A stretch of 64,000 nt of DNA from Streptococcus catagoni (GTDB lineage: Bacteria; Bacillota; Bacilli; Lactobacillales; Streptococcaceae). Positions within the stretch are counted from its first letter, which is position 1. The number at the start of each line of letters is the position of its first letter. A program made the position numbers and the translations under genes. Below are positions 1 to 9,487 of the stretch, piece by piece. The DNA is taken from assembly GCF_011421425.1 (NCBI RefSeq), contig NZ_WPCW01000002.1, positions 1 to 64,000 on the forward strand. Reading direction: 5' to 3'. The notes beneath the pieces were generated by a model. The model did no database searches. It worked only from the letters and a program-made list of their open reading frames with translations, and was not told the origin of the DNA.

Positions 1-82
1 GCACCAGTCCGCAGCGTTCTACTTGCATGTATTAGGCACGCCGCCAGCGTTCGTCCTGAGCCAGGATCAAACTCTCATTAAA
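1..82 (-). rRNA. rrs: 16S rRNA gene, 5' end only
   Basis: The reverse complement carries the canonical start of bacterial 16S rRNA (GAGAGTTTGATCCTGGCTC, then the GACGAACGCTGGCGG block). The gene runs leftward out of the window, so only about the first 80 nt are present. The mature 5' end is placed by analogy with other streptococci and may be off by a few bases. Confidence 0.96.
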
Positions 83-233
83 AGTTTGAGTCTTTCACTC
101 ATTGTTTCTGTCGCTGACAGATTTTTTTCGTTTTTTTATTGACAGGTAATATGCATAATCATATCACCCTGCACGTTTGGTTCGTCTTATTCAGTTCTCA
201 AAGGTCTTGTTTCTCTTACGAGACAACTATTTT
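83..233 (-). other. 16S rRNA leader (pre-rRNA 5' region)
   Basis: This stretch lies between the tandem rrn promoters and the mature 16S start and contains no gene. On the minus strand it holds a boxA-like antitermination element (ACCTTTGAGAACTGAA, near 195-212). A long T-rich/A-rich run near 120-140 probably belongs to the processing stem. The boxA assignment is by resemblance only. Confidence 0.55.
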
Positions 234-262
234 ATTCTATCAGGTGCGGTTAACTTTGTCAA
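234..262 (-). promoter_or_regulatory. rrn promoter P2 (proximal)
   Basis: On the minus strand TTGACA (257-262) is followed after 17 bp by TAGAAT (234-239). It lies directly upstream of the 16S leader and fits a proximal sigma-A rrn promoter. Confidence 0.75.
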
Positions 263-325
263 TATCTTTTTTGCTTTTTTTACTTCTTTGTTACATAGTC
301 TTTTTCCGCTCTTGACAGCTTAACT

Positions 326-354
326 AGTATAGCTATTATATAGAAGTTTGTCAA
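326..354 (-). promoter_or_regulatory. rrn promoter P1 (distal)
   Basis: On the minus strand TTGACA (349-354) is followed after 17 bp by TATACT (326-331). Together with the proximal promoter this gives the tandem layout usual for rRNA operons. The remaining 355-448 has no gene and separates the rrn promoters from the end of the permease gene. Confidence 0.75.
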
Positions 355-448
355 GGGATTTTCCATTTTTGTTTCAAGTTTTTTACAAAAATATCTTTGT
401 AATATATTTGTAACATCAAACCACTAAAACTAGCCTACCTGACTTTCT

Positions 449-1840
449 TTACTTATTTTCTTTTGAGTTTTTATAGCCATAAAAAAAGTAAATTAAGGTA
501 CCCGCTAAGGTTGAAACTATAAAGGCAATCCAGGTGATCAACATGTACTGTGACATAAATGAAAGACAAATAAGTATAGCTATGATAGGAAGTAAAGGAA
601 CTAAAGGTGTTTTAAATTCACCTTTTTTAGGTAAACCTTCTATTTTTCTTAGTCTAATAATAGCGTAAGACATGATAGCTAGATAAGCCAAAGTACAAAT
701 GTTTACAAACTCTGCAAGACTTGCTAAGGGAACTATTCCTGCACAAATCATAGAAATTAATCCTACTAACACAGTAGCGTTTTGAGGAACAAAACTTTCT
801 TCATTTATCTTATAAAGACTCTTAGGTAATAATCCATCTCTACTAATACTATAAACTATCCTAGCTAAAGCAAAAGTCATGGAAATACAAACTGTAATCA
901 AAGTTAAGACTGCTACAACTGAAACATAATTTGCAGCCCAATTGATTCCAATACTCCTTAGAGCAAAGGCAACAGCATCTGAAACATTTAAGTTTTTATA
1001 ATAAACAATACCTGTCAATATTGTTGTCACTACAACATATAAGATAGTAACAATGACCAAGGAATAAACAATCCCTCTAGCAATATTTTTTTGTGGATTT
1101 TTAACCTCATCCACTGTCATTGAAATAGATTCAAAGCCTAAGAAGGCAAAGAACATGACAGAGGCACCAGCAAATATACCAGTCTTGCCACCATAGATCT
1201 GACCTAGTCCATAAGGGGAAAAATCAGTCCAATTATGTGGATCAATAAAAAACAAACCTACTACAATAAAAACAGCTAGAGCAGAGAATTTTAAGATGAC
1301 CAATATACTGTTAAATCGCAGAGCAGTTTTCGAATTCATTAAGACTATGGCTGTCACAAGAAACATTACTAAAACTGGCAGGATATCAACATAAGTACCT
1401 TCTTTTAAATTAAATGTTCCACTTAGTGCTTTTGGAATGTGAATACCATAATTTAAGAGCAAGCCTTTGAGGTAACTTCCCCAGCCTACAGCTACACTAG
1501 AAATGGCTGTAAGAAATTCCATAATAATATACCAACCTACAATCCAGGCAGGAAATTCTCCCAAGGTTGCATAGACATAGCTATAAGCACCACCATTGGC
1601 AGGAATGCGTGAAGCAAATTCAGCATAAAAAAGAGCTAATATCCCTATGGCTAAAGCAGAAATAATAATTGAAATAGTCAATGCTGGTCCAGCATATTGA
1701 GCTGCACCAATCCCTGTAATGGTGAATATACCAGTTCCTACCATTGAACCTAAGCCTAAAAATATTAAATCTGTAACTTTTAGGTGCCTTCTCATTTCTG
1801 TTTTATTGCCACTATTATTCTTTTTTCTAAAAATATGCAT
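449..1840 (-). CDS. APC-family amino acid permease
   Basis: Polytopic membrane protein of 463 residues with about 12 hydrophobic segments. It takes up amino acids, probably cationic or broad-specificity, with protons. The N-terminal LGLGSMVGTGIFTITG stretch is the APC-superfamily helix 1 signature, and the DEVKNPQKN motif after helix 6 is typical of the YfnA/CAT-like branch. It sits between the rrn operon and ftsH, as in the S. pyogenes origin region. The ribosome binding site is weak (GGTAAAAAGTA before ATG), so a start further in near residue 16 is possible. Substrate cannot be read from sequence. Confidence 0.88.
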   Translation of the reverse strand: MHIFRKKNNSGNKTEMRRHLKVTDLIFLGLGSMVGTGIFTITGIGAAQYAGPALTISIIISALAIGILALFYAEFASRIPANGGAYSYVYATLGEFPAWIVGWYIIMEFLTAISSVAVGWGSYLKGLLLNYGIHIPKALSGTFNLKEGTYVDILPVLVMFLVTAIVLMNSKTALRFNSILVILKFSALAVFIVVGLFFIDPHNWTDFSPYGLGQIYGGKTGIFAGASVMFFAFLGFESISMTVDEVKNPQKNIARGIVYSLVIVTILYVVVTTILTGIVYYKNLNVSDAVAFALRSIGINWAANYVSVVAVLTLITVCISMTFALARIVYSISRDGLLPKSLYKINEESFVPQNATVLVGLISMICAGIVPLASLAEFVNICTLAYLAIMSYAIIRLRKIEGLPKKGEFKTPLVPLLPIIAILICLSFMSQYMLITWIAFIVSTLAGTLIYFFYGYKNSKENK

Positions 1841-1941
1841 TACTTTTTACCATTCTTGTTTTAATACCATTAAGTTTAACACAGTTAAATAAGCTTGTAA
1901 ATTTCAGAAAAAACTGAATATGAGACAAAAGTCTAAACAAC

Positions 1942-2008
1942 AATAAAAAAAGCGAACAACCTACACTTTATGATAATCAAAAGGTAGAATATGTTCGCTT
2001 TTTTATTG
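1942..2008. terminator. Bidirectional terminator between ftsH and the permease gene
   Basis: AAAAAAAGCGAACA (left arm) pairs with TGTTCGCTTTTTTT (right arm) across a loop of about 35 nt. T-runs occur on both strands. It lies just after the ftsH stop and before the permease start, so it mainly ends the ftsH operon transcript. Confidence 0.8.
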
Positions 2009-2082
2009 ATAATATCGGACTAAAAGTTATTTTATAAAGAATTTCTGAATAGAAAAACTTTTTATTCCAGACTTAACTGTGA

Positions 2083-4053
2083 TTAGTCTTCGTCAACCAT
2101 TTTATCTTTAATTTCATCATAAGATAAAGCGTGTACATCATCTTCATCTTTTTCAGAATCTACTGGCATTTTGCCAGTCTCAAAGATTGATTTAATTTGC
2201 GCAGCATCCAATGTTTCGTATTTCAACAAGGCTTCTGCAATAAGTTTATGAGTCTCACGATTTTCTTTTATAATATCAGCAGCCTTGCTATGTGCTTGAT
2301 TCAAAAGTTCTCTTACTTCTTCATCAATTAATAAGGCAGTCTGAGCCGAATAAGATTTTTCAGGTGATAGTTGTCCAGGCATCATAGCATGATTTCCTTC
2401 GTACTGAACTGGACCAAGTTTTTCACTCATTCCATATTCTGTAACCATTGCTCTTGCTAGTTGGGTAGCTTGTTCAAAGTCATTTGAAGCACCTGTTGTT
2501 TGAGCGTTGAATATAATCTCCTCAGCAACACGTCCACCCATTAAACCTGCTAATTGCTCTTTTAGATCATCCTTAGAAAGAAGCATTTGATCTTCTTTAG
2601 GAAGTGCAATCATGTAACCACCAGCACGTCCACGAGGAACAATTGTTACCTTATGAACAACACGAGCATTTGAAAGAATTAAACCAACGATAGTGTGTCC
2701 GGCTTCATGATAAGCAACCATTTCTCTTTCTTTTTGTGAGATGGTTCTATCCTTCTTAGAAGGTCCTGCTATAACTCTATCTTCAGCCTCATCTATATCA
2801 CTTGCATCAATTTTCGTTTTATTACGACGAGCTGCAACTAAGGCCGCTTCATTTAAGACATTTTCTAAATCTGCACCAACAAAACCAGGTGTTTGTTGAG
2901 CTACCACTCTCAAATTAACATCTTCTGCCAGTGGTTTATTCTTAGCATGCACATGAAGTATAGCTTCTCTACCTTTAACATCAGGTTGACCAACAAGTAC
3001 CTTACGGTCAAAACGACCTGGTCTTAGAAGGGCTGGGTCAAGGACATCACTACGGTTTGTAGCTGCAATAACAATGATACTTTCATTTCCTTCAAAACCA
3101 TCCATTTCAATCAAAAGTTGGTTTAAAGTTTGTTCACGTTCATCATTACCACCACCCATTCCGGCACCGCGACGACGGCCAACAGCATCAATTTCGTCGA
3201 TAAAGATAATAGCACGTTCTGCTTTTTTTGCGTCTTCAAAAAGTGAACGAACTCGACTAGCACCAACCCCAACAAACATTTCTACAAAATCTGAACCAGA
3301 AATACTGAAGAAAGGTACTCCAGCTTCACCAGCAACAGCTTTTGCTAGAAGGGTTTTACCTGTACCAGGAGGGCCCTCTAATAAGACACCTGAAGGTATT
3401 CTTGCGCCCAAGGATTTATATTTTTTCGGATTTTTTAGGAAATCAACAACTTCAACTAATTCTTGTTTTTCTTCCTCTGCCCCGGCAACATCAGTAAACC
3501 TAACCTTAACGTCAGCTTGACTTTGTGTTTTTGCCTTATTTTTACCGAAACTCATTGCCCCGCGGGCTCCGCCACCACCTTGATTCATCATCATCATCAT
3601 GAATGCTGCAAAAATAATGATTGGAAGGAAGCTCATCAAGAATGAAATCCAAGTTCCACTCGAACTCTCTTGTTTCACATGAATCTCTGTTCCATTTTTG
3701 TTAGCAGCATCAGTTACTTCTTTTAGATTTGAATCACTTGGTAATGCAAGCGAAGTAAAACCTGTTACGGTAGTAGAGGTTCCTGAACCAAAGAAAGTTA
3801 AACCTGGTTCTGAAGATACCTTTTTAGGTTTTTCATACTTACCTCTTACTTCAACAACACTTCCACTTGGTTGATAAGTAAGTGTTTTGACATCACCAGC
3901 TTTAATTTGCTTGATTAAGGTAGTGTAGCTAATCTGTTGATTTTGGGTACTTGTTCCTTTTAAATAATATTGAAACCCTGTTATGACAACAACAATCAAT
4001 AGGATATAAATAAAAGAATTTTTCACAAAACCATTATTTTTCTTATTTTTCAT
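2083..4053 (-). CDS. ftsH: ATP-dependent zinc metalloprotease FtsH
   Basis: Membrane-anchored AAA+ protease that degrades misfolded membrane proteins and regulatory substrates. The 656 residues show two transmembrane helices (about 13-30 and 137-156) enclosing an extracytoplasmic domain. They also show Walker A GPPGTGKT (227-234), Walker [10 protein letters not shown], the second region of homology ending in LLRPGRFDR, and the zinc-protease HEAGH motif (449-453). The tail is acidic. Length and neighbours (hpt upstream) match streptococcal FtsH. It is the last gene of the tilS-hpt-ftsH run and is followed by a terminator. Confidence 0.98.
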   Translation of the reverse strand: MKNKKNNGFVKNSFIYILLIVVVITGFQYYLKGTSTQNQQISYTTLIKQIKAGDVKTLTYQPSGSVVEVRGKYEKPKKVSSEPGLTFFGSGTSTTVTGFTSLALPSDSNLKEVTDAANKNGTEIHVKQESSSGTWISFLMSFLPIIIFAAFMMMMMNQGGGGARGAMSFGKNKAKTQSQADVKVRFTDVAGAEEEKQELVEVVDFLKNPKKYKSLGARIPSGVLLEGPPGTGKTLLAKAVAGEAGVPFFSISGSDFVEMFVGVGASRVRSLFEDAKKAERAIIFIDEIDAVGRRRGAGMGGGNDEREQTLNQLLIEMDGFEGNESIIVIAATNRSDVLDPALLRPGRFDRKVLVGQPDVKGREAILHVHAKNKPLAEDVNLRVVAQQTPGFVGADLENVLNEAALVAARRNKTKIDASDIDEAEDRVIAGPSKKDRTISQKEREMVAYHEAGHTIVGLILSNARVVHKVTIVPRGRAGGYMIALPKEDQMLLSKDDLKEQLAGLMGGRVAEEIIFNAQTTGASNDFEQATQLARAMVTEYGMSEKLGPVQYEGNHAMMPGQLSPEKSYSAQTALLIDEEVRELLNQAHSKAADIIKENRETHKLIAEALLKYETLDAAQIKSIFETGKMPVDSEKDEDDVHALSYDEIKDKMVDED

Positions 4054-4074
4054 AAAGTAATAATTGACCTTTTT

Positions 4075-4617
4075 CTATTTAGAATAGATTTCCTCTTTTA
4101 ATACACCAACATATGGTAGGTTACGGTAGTTTTCTGCATAGTCTAAGCCGAAGCCTACAATAAACTCATTAGGGATATCATAGCAGACATAATCTGCATC
4201 AATATCAACAACTCGACCTTCTGGCTTATCAAATAAAGTTACAATTTTAATAGATTTTGCCTTACGATATTTAAACATATCTCTAAGATATTTCAAAGTA
4301 CGTCCAGTGTCAATAATATCTTCGACAAAAAGAATATCTCTACCTTCAATATTTGTGTCAACATCTTTTAAAATTTTAACTTCACCACTACTTGTAGTTC
4401 CACCGTGGTAACTTGATACTACCATAAAATCTATTTCGACGTGAGTATCAATATGCTTCATTAGTTCAGACATAAAAGGAACAGAGCCTTTCAAAACACC
4501 AACCATCAAAGGATTTTTCCCTTGATAATCCTTGGTTAATTGTTGGCCAAGTTCTTTTGTCTTTAAAATTATTTCTTCTTCTGAGTACAGAACTTTTTTA
4601 ATATCTTGCTCCAGCAT
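4075..4617 (-). CDS. hpt: Hypoxanthine-guanine phosphoribosyltransferase
   Basis: Purine salvage enzyme converting hypoxanthine or guanine plus PRPP to IMP or GMP. At 180 residues it has the family length. The PRPP-binding loop appears as [17 protein letters not shown], and the flexible-loop [15 protein letters not shown] region is intact. It starts 4 bp after the tilS stop and precedes ftsH by 21 bp, so the three are probably co-transcribed, as in other Firmicutes. Confidence 0.97.
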   Translation of the reverse strand: MLEQDIKKVLYSEEEIILKTKELGQQLTKDYQGKNPLMVGVLKGSVPFMSELMKHIDTHVEIDFMVVSSYHGGTTSSGEVKILKDVDTNIEGRDILFVEDIIDTGRTLKYLRDMFKYRKAKSIKIVTLFDKPEGRVVDIDADYVCYDIPNEFIVGFGLDYAENYRNLPYVGVLKEEIYSK

Positions 4618-4621
4618 GATG

Positions 4622-5902
4622 TCACCTTTTTTCTAAATTTTCAATACATAGCGTAGCCCTCATTATATCATGATTTGAAGCTTTTCTCAAATAAGTTTTA
4701 CCTGCAACTATCACAAATATAATTTGATTTTCTTGCAAAGCAACTATTGCCTCTTCTCGTTCTTGATGCGTAAATTTTTCATCTATAAAAAGTCGTCTCA
4801 ATTTTTTTGAAAATGTTCCAAAATTTATTTTATCACCACTCTGACGCCGTCTCAAAGTAATAGGAGATTTACTACTGAGTGAAACTGACAAATATAAAGA
4901 GTTTACAAATTTATCCTGACCAAAGGAAAATTTGTAATCCCCATAAATAGCAGCCGAATCATATTCTACCAAAATACTGTCTGCATTGTTCTCAGTCTTA
5001 GGTATGATTTTTTTGATATCGAACGATTCTTTATCGATATATAAACAATAACTGTTTTTTATAGGATAACTACCACTGCTCTTATGCTTAATGATATATA
5101 AAAGTTCTTGGAACTGCTTAGCGGTAAGCTGCAAATCTTCAAAATGAGAGAGATAGTCTTGTAATAAAAAATGTTGAACAGCTTCTGTTTGATTCCTAAA
5201 TAAAGCAATTTTTGTTATTTCAAAGTCTTTTGTTAAATCAGCAAAAGCTTCAAATAATAATTGCGTTTCAAAAGCCAACTTTCTTAGTGCCTGATTAATT
5301 CTTGGATTTTCCCTACTAAACTCAGGTAAATAGTGGTTTCTTACTCTATTTCTAAAGTAGGTATTGTCAGAATTTGACTGATCTTCAAAATGAAAAGGAT
5401 TAGGTAGGTCTGTTTTTTCAAAATGAAGAAAGGGTCGTATAAGTTTTCCCTTACCAAATGGTTGAACTTCTTTGATAGCAGACAAATGTCTGAGTAGACT
5501 TCCCCGGATCAGCCTCATTAAAACAGTCTCAGCCTGATCATTAGCATGATGTGCCGTTGTTAATACAGTATAGCCCTGCTCATCCATAATTTCTTTGAAA
5601 AAGTGATAACGAAAATCACGCGCTTTTTTTTCAGAAAAATTTCCAGAAAAATAGCCTATATAAATAGGTACATTATTTTCTTTGGCCCATTTTTTTAAGA
5701 ACTTTTCTTCCTCTTCAGATTGAAGTCTTTGTTTATGATTAACATGAACAATACCAATCTCAATAGCTAAGGCATCCTGATAAGTGTGTAAAAAATGCAG
5801 TAGATTCATTGAATCTACTCCACCTGATACAGCTACTAAAACTTTTTTGTCTTTATCAAATAAAGCTTTTTTTTGGATATAATTAAAAATTTTTGAATAC
5901 AT
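4622..5902 (-). CDS. tilS: tRNA(Ile)-lysidine synthase
   Basis: Modifies C34 of the CAU-anticodon tRNA-Ile to lysidine so that it reads AUA codons. The 426 residues begin with the PP-loop ATPase motif SGGVDS (26-31) after VLVAV, followed by [20 protein letters not shown], which is typical of TilS. A C-terminal substrate-binding domain contains [11 protein letters not shown]. Its start overlaps the stop of the upstream serine-hydrolase-like gene by one base, indicating translational coupling. Confidence 0.96.
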   Translation of the reverse strand: MYSKIFNYIQKKALFDKDKKVLVAVSGGVDSMNLLHFLHTYQDALAIEIGIVHVNHKQRLQSEEEEKFLKKWAKENNVPIYIGYFSGNFSEKKARDFRYHFFKEIMDEQGYTVLTTAHHANDQAETVLMRLIRGSLLRHLSAIKEVQPFGKGKLIRPFLHFEKTDLPNPFHFEDQSNSDNTYFRNRVRNHYLPEFSRENPRINQALRKLAFETQLLFEAFADLTKDFEITKIALFRNQTEAVQHFLLQDYLSHFEDLQLTAKQFQELLYIIKHKSSGSYPIKNSYCLYIDKESFDIKKIIPKTENNADSILVEYDSAAIYGDYKFSFGQDKFVNSLYLSVSLSSKSPITLRRRQSGDKINFGTFSKKLRRLFIDEKFTHQEREEAIVALQENQIIFVIVAGKTYLRKASNHDIMRATLCIENLEKR

Positions 5903-7188
5903 TATTTTAATATTGAATAAACATCATCGGCAATTTCAGTGATGTTGTCATAAGAAGAGTGATTTGTAAAAATAGAAATAATATAAGGTGAATCTGTATA
6001 AACAATGGCAACATCATGTTTATAATCATAAGCATCTCCTATCTTATGAGCAACGGGTACAGAAATATTTTTAGAAATACGTTCATTGTCAAAGGCAGTA
6101 TCCGATAGATATGAAATAATTTGGCCATTTTGGTAATAAATGGATTCCATTAAATTAGCAGCTGCTCTTGATGAAAGCATTCTTTTTTTCATATTCCAAT
6201 CTATTCCCGATATAGCATTTATCTTTGAATAAAAATTCTGACCATATTGATCTGCGACATAATAGCCTAAAATATTTGAAGCCACATTGTCAGAGTTCTG
6301 GGAAACAGCTTTTAAAAGAGTCTCCACCCGGTAATTCTTATTATCAGGTTTTTTAGGTAATTCTCCACTACCTGAAGGATCATAGGCACCCTCAAAGTCA
6401 TTAACCTCATCCTTATATTTTAAATTTTTATCTAGTGTTAATTGTCCAGTGTTCAACTGTTCTTGAGTATAATAAAGGGTTGCTAATTTTGCCACACTGG
6501 CAGAATACATTATTTTATCAGCATTAATTCCAGAACTAGCCTGAGTCTTAATTTGTTTAACAAAGATAGAATAATTATCCTTATTATATTTTTGACTTAA
6601 CATCTCTTGAACTAAGATCATCCTATTATCAGAGGTAGACAGATCATTTTCTGATATCCAGCCTTTATTATCAATATAATAATAGTTTCCACGTTCTGTT
6701 TGAGCTAATTTACTAGCATGTACCTTTTTATAAGGCTTCAAAGAAGTTTTTATAGGAGTAATTCCTTTTACAAAAGGTTGCTTGTAAATTAAAAAATCTT
6801 TTTGAGTCCAAAAAGTAAGATCAACCTCTTCTTGATTAAAAGTAGCATCACTATAAATCTTTTGTCGACTTGCCTCTATGTAGCTACCATCTGACAAAAC
6901 AAATATAGGAATATTATTTTTATTAAGGATAAGGTCTTTTATTTGAAAATCAGTATCAGGACTTATTGTTTTTGAGACAAGAGTTAACTCAGGATCTGTA
7001 AAGCTAGCTTGGTCTTCATAGACATTAGGATTTTCTGGAATATCCCTATAATAAAGACTATCTGAAACAATTCCCTGCTTTAACTGATAGAGGTTAGCAT
7101 TAGAAAAGTTGATATCCTTTTCAGTACTGATAATTGGTAAAGGAGATAGGAAAAAAAACATCAGCATAGATGCAAATAATTTTTTCAT
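5902..7188 (-). CDS. Secreted serine hydrolase of the class A beta-lactamase / penicillin-recognising fold
   Basis: 428 residues with an N-terminal signal peptide (MKKLFASMLMFFFLSPLP). A C-terminal half has the penicillin-recognising motifs: SVAK (SxxK, 231-234), SDN (299-301) and a KIG triad late in the protein. The first 200 residues look like SH3-type wall-binding repeats. It sits between divIC and tilS, where pyogenic streptococci carry a homologous gene of unknown physiological role. The motifs suggest acyl-serine chemistry on cell-wall or beta-lactam-like substrates. Resistance should not be inferred from fold alone. Confidence 0.85.
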   Translation of the reverse strand: MKKLFASMLMFFFLSPLPIISTEKDINFSNANLYQLKQGIVSDSLYYRDIPENPNVYEDQASFTDPELTLVSKTISPDTDFQIKDLILNKNNIPIFVLSDGSYIEASRQKIYSDATFNQEEVDLTFWTQKDFLIYKQPFVKGITPIKTSLKPYKKVHASKLAQTERGNYYYIDNKGWISENDLSTSDNRMILVQEMLSQKYNKDNYSIFVKQIKTQASSGINADKIMYSASVAKLATLYYTQEQLNTGQLTLDKNLKYKDEVNDFEGAYDPSGSGELPKKPDNKNYRVETLLKAVSQNSDNVASNILGYYVADQYGQNFYSKINAISGIDWNMKKRMLSSRAAANLMESIYYQNGQIISYLSDTAFDNERISKNISVPVAHKIGDAYDYKHDVAIVYTDSPYIISIFTNHSSYDNITEIADDVYSILK

Positions 7189-7207
7189 TTTATCTCCTTT
7201 CTATTCC

Positions 7208-7315
7208 TCAGCTTTTTTTCTCTTCTTTTAAGGCCTGATTTTGCTTTTTTAACTCTTCTAGTTTTTCTTCTGAATAGGCTAAAAAAGTTTCAATTTTTTT
7301 GACAATATCATCCAT
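7208..7315 (-). CDS. Small coiled-coil protein downstream of divIC (SP_0009-like)
   Basis: 35-residue product starting MDDIVKKIETFLAYSEEK and ending in a charged, heptad-like helix. A longer reading to 7411 exists, but it lies inside divIC. The ATG at 7315 comes 1 bp after the divIC stop and gives the size and sequence pattern seen for the tiny gene that follows divIC in streptococci. Function is unknown. Position suggests co-expression with the divisome protein DivIC. Confidence 0.7.
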   Translation of the reverse strand: MDDIVKKIETFLAYSEEKLEELKKQNQALKEEKKS

Positions 7316-7316
7316 A

Positions 7317-7697
7317 TTATTTAGGTAATAATCCTGGTATAGGATAAATGAATTCTCCTTCTCTAGAAAGATAATACTTGGCACGTGCATATTTTTTGAC
7401 AAAATCTTCATTTTTCAACTGTTTAGCTAATTTTTTTTCAGAATTTGTCTTTTTTTCTAGCTCTTTATATTCTTTTTGAAGTTTTATAACCTGTTGATTT
7501 TGTTCTTTTAAGCCTATATAACTTTTTACCAGATTATAGGTTGGCAAAATAAACAAAAACATCACAATAACCAGAATCCACCCCATAAAACGATTTCTTT
7601 TTTGATTTTCTTCTTCTTCAAATCGTTTTTTTGAATTTTCCTGATTAATAAATTGATTATTTAATTGAACAATACTAGACTTCTTCATGGTTTTCAA
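7317..7697 (-). CDS. divIC: Septum formation initiator protein DivIC/FtsL-like
   Basis: 126-residue bitopic membrane protein. It has a short basic cytoplasmic N-terminus, one transmembrane helix ([20 protein letters not shown]) and an extracellular coiled coil rich in K, E and Q. The end reads [19 protein letters not shown], the conserved DivIC motif. It works with FtsL and DivIB/FtsQ in the septal complex. Its first codons overlap the end of rqcP by 23 bp, so the two genes are translationally coupled. Confidence 0.93.
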   Translation of the reverse strand: MKTMKKSSIVQLNNQFINQENSKKRFEEEENQKRNRFMGWILVIVMFLFILPTYNLVKSYIGLKEQNQQVIKLQKEYKELEKKTNSEKKLAKQLKNEDFVKKYARAKYYLSREGEFIYPIPGLLPK

Positions 7698-7947
7698 CCC
7701 TTGTTTCCTTTAAAATCTCATACATCTTAATGGCATCTTCTTTTTTAGTGCTATCTTTCATTTCTAAGACTTTAATGGTCAATAACTTGTTTCCAAACCT
7801 AATGTCCACCTGATCATTCAATTTCAAATCTGTAGAGCTTTTAGCAAGAACACCATTAACTTTTATTCTACCCTTATCAGCGACTTCTTTAGCCACTGTT
7901 CGACGCTTGATAATGCGTGATACTTTCAAGTATTTATCTAATCTCAT
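7675..7947 (-). CDS. rqcP: S4-domain ribosome-associated quality control protein RqcP (YabO/Hsp15-like)
   Basis: 90-residue protein beginning [17 protein letters not shown], the S4 RNA-binding fold of the YabO/Hsp15 family, followed by [20 protein letters not shown]. In Firmicutes this family binds stalled 50S subunits carrying peptidyl-tRNA and works with RqcH in adding C-terminal alanine tails. It lies between the flippase-like gene and divIC with an overlapping downstream start, which is the conserved context. Confidence 0.92.
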   Translation of the reverse strand: MRLDKYLKVSRIIKRRTVAKEVADKGRIKVNGVLAKSSTDLKLNDQVDIRFGNKLLTIKVLEMKDSTKKEDAIKMYEILKETRVENHEEV

Positions 7948-7975
7948 TATTTACCTCACAGTCTCTTCCATTCTA

Positions 7976-9487
7976 TCATTTTTCTCCATTAAATGGTAGA
8001 TAAGACCATAATTTCTGATCAAAGACCAGTAGTTTCTTGGAAATAACTATAAAAACACCTAGACCTATAAATGTTGAAACAAGTAAGGATATTAAGCTTT
8101 CCAATCTAGTTTGTCCTGGGAAAAATGTTTGACTAAAGCATACTATAACAAACATTATTATCAATAAGCAAAAATATTTCACATTTTTAAAGACTAAAAA
8201 ACGAATATCAGAAAAAATAGCATACAAAAATAAAACAAAGACTAATGGAATAACACTAGAGACAGAGCTTCCAACAATCCCAAAATGATAGGTCAATAAA
8301 GGGGTCAAGAGCCCCTTTAAGATAAGACCCAGACATAAAATAATAAATGATTTTTTTGATTGTTTCTCAATAAATAATTTTTGATGAAAAAATTGTATCA
8401 AACTTGATAAAAGAATAAGACTTAAAAAAATCAATAAGGCAAGCCAACCTTTATTATCTTCAAATAAAACCCTATTCATTGCAGCTAAAATCCCCATAAA
8501 CCCTATTGTCAAAGCCAGATTAAAATAAAAGATAAAATCAAAAAAATGTTGACTGTCTGCCTGATAGCCTTGATCATGGTCGTAATATTTTTTTGTCAAT
8601 ATAGGTAAATAGGTGGTATAAAAGGCTGTTGTAAAAATCAGGCCAAACTGAATTAACGGTTGACCTCGATCAAAAATTCCCTTGCTAATTTCTGAAGTAA
8701 GATCAGAATAGCCACTAAGAACCAAACTATTCTTAATAAAAAGAGAATCAATCAGTTGAAATAGTAAAAGATACAAGGTGTAAAATATGAAAGTCACACT
8801 GGAAAAACCAATTAACCTACTATTTTTTAAGGATACTCGACCACTAGTTAATAAACCTTTTAGAGGATAATCATTTCTTCTTATTAAATAAAGTAAGACA
8901 AAGAGACTGGCTACCAAATTACCACAGGCAGCAACATTTGCTGTTAAATAAATAGTCCAATGAAAAGTATAATAAGCTAGAGCAGAGATTATAATAATCA
9001 TTATTCTTACAATCTGTTCAATAACTTGACTAATAGCCGTTGGTTTCATATTGGATTGTGCTTGGGCTAGGCCCCTATAAAAAGAAATAAAGGGTACCGT
9101 TAAGATGACAATCCCAGTTACTATGATACTTGGAGACAGCTTAGGACTTCCAATCATAACTGCTAAAGGCGCATGAAAGACAATTAAAATAAGAGAAGCC
9201 AGTAGACTGCAAACTAATTGAAATTTAAATAAGGTTTGTAAATCTTTCTCATCTTTATTTTGGGATAAACTTGCAATGACATTAGGAAAAGCTGTTAAGC
9301 TTAGTGCACTAACAATAGCAAGCATGGGATAAATTTGTTGATAGGCATAAAATCCCCTATCTCCAACGATATTTTGATAAGGAATACGATAAATAGCTGC
9401 TAATATTTTGGAAATAAAGCCACTTAGAACAATCAGTAAACTAGATCTACTTGTCTGATTTTGTAGCTTTTCTATTTTTAATTTCAC
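7976..9487 (-). CDS. MOP-superfamily lipid flippase (MurJ/SpoVB-like)
   Basis: Membrane protein of about 503 residues with roughly 14 hydrophobic segments. It belongs to the polysaccharide/lipid II flippase branch of the MATE-like MOP superfamily (opening SGFISKILAAIYRIPYQNIVG). It probably translocates an undecaprenyl-linked cell-envelope precursor. A reading starting at TTG 9502 exists, but GTG at 9487 (VKLKIEK) is preceded by GGAG at a normal distance and is preferred. The start lies inside the last codons of mfd, so the two are coupled. Whether it is the main MurJ or a paralogue cannot be decided here. Confidence 0.85.
   Translation of the reverse strand: MKLKIEKLQNQTSRSSLLIVLSGFISKILAAIYRIPYQNIVGDRGFYAYQQIYPMLAIVSALSLTAFPNVIASLSQNKDEKDLQTLFKFQLVCSLLASLILIVFHAPLAVMIGSPKLSPSIIVTGIVILTVPFISFYRGLAQAQSNMKPTAISQVIEQIVRIMIIIISALAYYTFHWTIYLTANVAACGNLVASLFVLLYLIRRNDYPLKGLLTSGRVSLKNSRLIGFSSVTFIFYTLYLLLFQLIDSLFIKNSLVLSGYSDLTSEISKGIFDRGQPLIQFGLIFTTAFYTTYLPILTKKYYDHDQGYQADSQHFFDFIFYFNLALTIGFMGILAAMNRVLFEDNKGWLALLIFLSLILLSSLIQFFHQKLFIEKQSKKSFIILCLGLILKGLLTPLLTYHFGIVGSSVSSVIPLVFVLFLYAIFSDIRFLVFKNVKYFCLLIIMFVIVCFSQTFFPGQTRLESLISLLVSTFIGLGVFIVISKKLLVFDQKLWSYLPFNGEK

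Noticed and set aside
3074-3645. Open frames on the plus strand opposite ftsH
   Set aside because: They are antisense to a strongly conserved gene, have no ribosome binding sites and show low-complexity composition.
3671-3686. TGTTTCACATGAATCT in ftsH as another parS
   Set aside because: Three mismatches to TGTTTCACGTGAAACA and the right arm is broken. It is also explained by ftsH codons.
5902-7188. Calling this gene a beta-lactamase resistance gene
   Set aside because: The SxxK, SDN and KxG motifs show the fold only. The conserved chromosomal position in beta-lactam-susceptible streptococci argues for a native cell-wall role.
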